DNA from: an uncultured bacterium
Lineage (GTDB): Bacteria; Cyanobacteriota; Vampirovibrionia; Gastranaerophilales; Gastranaerophilaceae
Reading direction: 5' to 3'
NCBI GenBank assembly: GCA_949292185.1
Contig: CASEYP010000029.1
Span: 124,001 to 188,000 of the forward strand
Length of the DNA stretch: 64,000 bases
The notes beneath the pieces are model-generated. The model made no database searches and was not told the origin of the DNA. It worked only from the letters and a program-made list of their open reading frames with translations. A program made the translations under genes and the position numbers. Numbering within the stretch: the stretch's first letter is position 1; the number at the start of each line of letters is the position of its first letter. Positions 61,779 to 64,000 of the stretch are shown in pieces.

Positions 61779-63446
61779 ATGTCAGAACAAGCATTAATGC
61801 CAATGATAGGCACAGACAACATCGAGAATAAAGAAAGAGCAAAAGAATCATTAGAGAAAGCAAGACTTGCTCATGAAAAATATTTAATCGGTCAAAGAAA
61901 TAACGATCTTCAAGAGGCCGTTGAGCATTATGTGGATGCGGTTAAATATGACCCTACTATTCCTGAAACATATTATCGTTTAGCAGCATTAATGTGGGAA
62001 CAAGGGCAAATTAGCGTAAATACAGCTATTGAACAATGCAAAACTGCTATTTCACTATCACCTCAAAATAAAGATGCACATCTTTACACAGGTTATTTCA
62101 TGCAGTTAGCACAAGATTATACATCTGCTGAAAAAGAATTCAAATCAGCAATTTCCATGAATCCACTAACTTCCGGCAGACCAAGAATGATTTTATCTCA
62201 ATCATTGCTTCAAAAAATCAATTCTCAAAACGGAACTTATAAGGATTACATCGGATTTTTATATTACTTTTTAACAGGAAGTGTCATGCTAGCATGGGAC
62301 AGACCGACAATAAAAATGTTTTACAAAAACATGACAAATGATGTTTCAATCTTTTCATACAACACGGTCGGTAAATTCTTAGAAAAATTCAAAATGTATG
62401 ACTCTGCCGAAAAGTTATACAAAGATGCAATAGAAAAAACTACACACAGTGAATATTTCTATAACAAAATTGGTGATTTAGCTCTAAAAAATAAAGACTT
62501 AAATACAACCGTAGAATGCTATAGAAAAGTTCTTGAAGCAAATCCTTTAAATAGAGAAATTCTCGTAAAATTAGCAACAATATTACAAACTTATTTTCCG
62601 GAAAATACAGAAGAAGCTATTGATTGCTATGAAAAGTTACTTGAATTTAACGTAAATACAGCACAAATTTACTATGAACTTGGACATCTTTATATGTCAA
62701 AAGATGATAAAATAAATTCAATAAGTGCATTTAAATTGGCTGTAGATAATGCTCCGGATAATCCATTTTATAACAATTCACTAGGATATGCTTATGCAAA
62801 AGCTGAATTGTATGATGATGCAATCGAACATTATCAAAAAGCAATAGCCCTAAACCCAGATGCTGAATGGACATCTATAGTATGCCAAGCACTAGGTTCT
62901 ATCTATGCTGAAAACAAAGGCAACATTGAAGCCGCCGTTTCAACATACCAAGCAGGTATAATTTTAGATCCGCATAACTATGATTTATATATAGCACTTG
63001 GTGATATATATATGGCAGACTATGATCTTGATAAAGCTATTCGTTCATACTGTGATGCTATAACATTAAACCCAGAAGATTTTAGAGCATATTCAAAAGT
63101 AGGAATTGCACTTTGGGAAAAAGATTATCTTGAAGAAGCCCTTGTTGCATACCATAAAGCAGTTGAACTAAAACCTGATAATGAATATGCACAAAACAAT
63201 TTAGGTATATTATACCTTGACGGACTTGCAGATGCAGAAGAAGCCTTAGAATACTTTGAAGAAGCAATCGCACTAAATCCTAACTATACTCTTGCATATT
63301 TCAACGCAGGAAGAGCAAGTCAAGAAATGGGATTTACCAACGATGCAGCTCACTACTATCAAATGGCAATAGATTTGAATAAGCTAACTCAAGAACTTGA
63401 TGAAGAAGATATTCAAGAAAGACTTCACAGCTTATTTGAAATATAA
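61779..63446 (+). CDS. Large TPR-repeat protein
   Basis: ATG 61779 has TGGAG 7 bases upstream; an earlier in-frame ATG is less well placed. The 555-residue protein consists of about 13 TPRs covering nearly the whole length (AQIYYELGHLYMSKDDKINSI, AYSKVGIALWEKDYLEEAL). No signal peptide or membrane segment. It lies just after the pilin operon, and TPR proteins often serve as pilus-assembly lipoproteins (PilF type), but there is no lipobox here. Scaffold role inferred. Confidence 0.88.
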   Translation: MSEQALMPMIGTDNIENKERAKESLEKARLAHEKYLIGQRNNDLQEAVEHYVDAVKYDPTIPETYYRLAALMWEQGQISVNTAIEQCKTAISLSPQNKDAHLYTGYFMQLAQDYTSAEKEFKSAISMNPLTSGRPRMILSQSLLQKINSQNGTYKDYIGFLYYFLTGSVMLAWDRPTIKMFYKNMTNDVSIFSYNTVGKFLEKFKMYDSAEKLYKDAIEKTTHSEYFYNKIGDLALKNKDLNTTVECYRKVLEANPLNREILVKLATILQTYFPENTEEAIDCYEKLLEFNVNTAQIYYELGHLYMSKDDKINSISAFKLAVDNAPDNPFYNNSLGYAYAKAELYDDAIEHYQKAIALNPDAEWTSIVCQALGSIYAENKGNIEAAVSTYQAGIILDPHNYDLYIALGDIYMADYDLDKAIRSYCDAITLNPEDFRAYSKVGIALWEKDYLEEALVAYHKAVELKPDNEYAQNNLGILYLDGLADAEEALEYFEEAIALNPNYTLAYFNAGRASQEMGFTNDAAHYYQMAIDLNKLTQELDEEDIQERLHSLFEI

Positions 63447-63481
63447 GGATATATATTTACATTATATTAAAGAGGTAATGT

Positions 63482-63512
63482 GGTGTTTGGTAATTTCAAA
63501 CACCTTTTTTTT
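63482..63512 (+). terminator. Rho-independent terminator
   Basis: GGTGTTTG pairs with CAAACACC around a 7-base loop, followed by eight T residues. Confidence 0.93.
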
Positions 63513-63525
63513 ACTAAAATACCTA

Positions 63526-64000
63526 TTATAAATTTGCAATTATTTTATCTGTAAACTCTACTGTAGAAAGGTTTCCACCTAAATCACAAGTTTTGTAACC
63601 TTGAGAAAGCGTTTTAAATAAAGCTTTTTCAATTTTATCAGCATAAGAATTCTCACCGATATACTTAAGCATTTCAACTGCAGATAAAAGTAAAGCAGTA
63701 GGATTAGCCTTATTTTGACCTTTTATATCAGGAGCTGAGCCATGAACAGGTTCAAAAACGGCACAGTCTAAGCCAATATTAGCACCTTGTGCTACCCCTA
63801 AACCTCCAATTAAGCCTGCACATAAATCAGATACAATATCACCATATAGATTTGGTAAAACTAAAACATCAAACCTTGATGGATCTTGTACAAGTTGCAT
63901 ACACAAATTATCAACAAGAATTTCTTTTTTAGCAATTTGCGGATAATCATTTGCAACATGCCTGAAAGATTCTAAAAATAATCCGTCAGAAAGCTTCATA
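63526..64000 (-). CDS. Isocitrate/isopropylmalate dehydrogenase family, C-terminal part
   Basis: The frame enters from the window edge, so the N-terminus is missing. The 157 visible residues include [38 protein letters not shown] (metal-binding Asp residues), the [23 protein letters not shown] nucleotide loop, and the C-terminal helices. The pattern is closer to NAD-dependent isocitrate dehydrogenase than to 3-isopropylmalate dehydrogenase, judging by V-D-N-L-C-M-Q-L and G-S-A-P-D-I. It oxidises isocitrate to 2-oxoglutarate, which feeds glutamate synthesis (gltD at 21263). Confidence 0.92.
   Translation of the reverse strand, partial: MKLSDGLFLESFRHVANDYPQIAKKEILVDNLCMQLVQDPSRFDVLVLPNLYGDIVSDLCAGLIGGLGVAQGANIGLDCAVFEPVHGSAPDIKGQNKANPTALLLSAVEMLKYIGENSYADKIEKALFKTLSQGYKTCDLGGNLSTVEFTDKIIANL

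Noticed and set aside
1-64000. Prophage, insertion sequence or integrative element
   Set aside because: No transposase, integrase, terminase or capsid genes were found; the tRNA-flanking repeats lack a mobility gene.

Overview
The window is an AT-rich bacterial chromosome segment using the standard code, with about 65 protein genes, five tRNAs and no rRNA. I infer a gut-type, obligately anaerobic relative of the Cyanobacteria (Vampirovibrionia/Melainabacteria, order Gastranaerophilales). The reasons are low GC, rubrerythrin and an ion-pumping pyrophosphatase instead of oxygen-dependent functions, prepilin-like proteins with a GFSLAEMM-type start, many small lineage-specific proteins, and an sRNA whose shape resembles cyanobacterial Yfr1. 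No 16S rRNA or ribosomal protein lies in the window, so placement rests on gene style alone.

Layout. 1-9.7 kb: an EF-hand protein cut by the window edge, tsaC, a glycosyltransferase, a BlaI-type repressor heading an operon that ends in a secreted serpin-like protein, radA and pncC, then small unknown proteins. 9.8-15 kb: a 1430-residue protein with a C-terminal calpain-like protease domain and a small partner gene. 15-24.8 kb: tRNA-Gly, an unassigned structured RNA, and housekeeping enzymes (parvulin, Xaa-Pro aminopeptidase, rRNA methyltransferase, rmuC, glutamate synthase small subunit) mixed with DUF805-like membrane proteins. 24.8-34.4 kb: hppA, aquaporin, prs, a two-hairpin sRNA with an anti-Shine-Dalgarno core, a His/Pro-rich secreted protein, tRNA-Leu and a Na/phosphate cotransporter behind a possible leader peptide.

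34.4-46 kb: a DUF2023 gene behind a DtxR-type iron box, an Lrp/aminotransferase pair, a kinase-like gene that can only be read whole by a -1 frameshift at a canonical A_AAA_AAG site, a zinc metallopeptidase, tRNA-Met with a 118-119 bp tandem repeat containing its own 5' end, and a minus-strand block with a sugar nucleotidyltransferase, a pseudopilin-like protein, a lipoate ligase and two paralogous coiled-coil secreted proteins. 46-57.5 kb: TPR and membrane proteins, two paralogous secreted proteins, a DegT aminotransferase, rubrerythrin, a GNAT protein, DUF1848 and a DUF2963-type repeat protein. 57.5-64 kb: a Bax-inhibitor-1 family protein, then a three-gene prepilin operon whose first protein joins a type IV prepilin start to YadA-head-like repeats and an S74 self-cleaving chaperone domain, a TPR protein and a partial isocitrate dehydrogenase.

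Two themes may be new. First, several unlinked genes (calpain-like, kinase-like, GNAT, DUF2963 repeats, one unknown) share a short polar N-terminus with an F-x(1-2)-G motif and no Sec signal, and carry domains typical of host-directed effectors. This could be an uncharacterised export or localisation signal with an effector set. Second, the pilin-head-S74 fusion suggests a trimeric self-processing spike built on a pilin membrane anchor.
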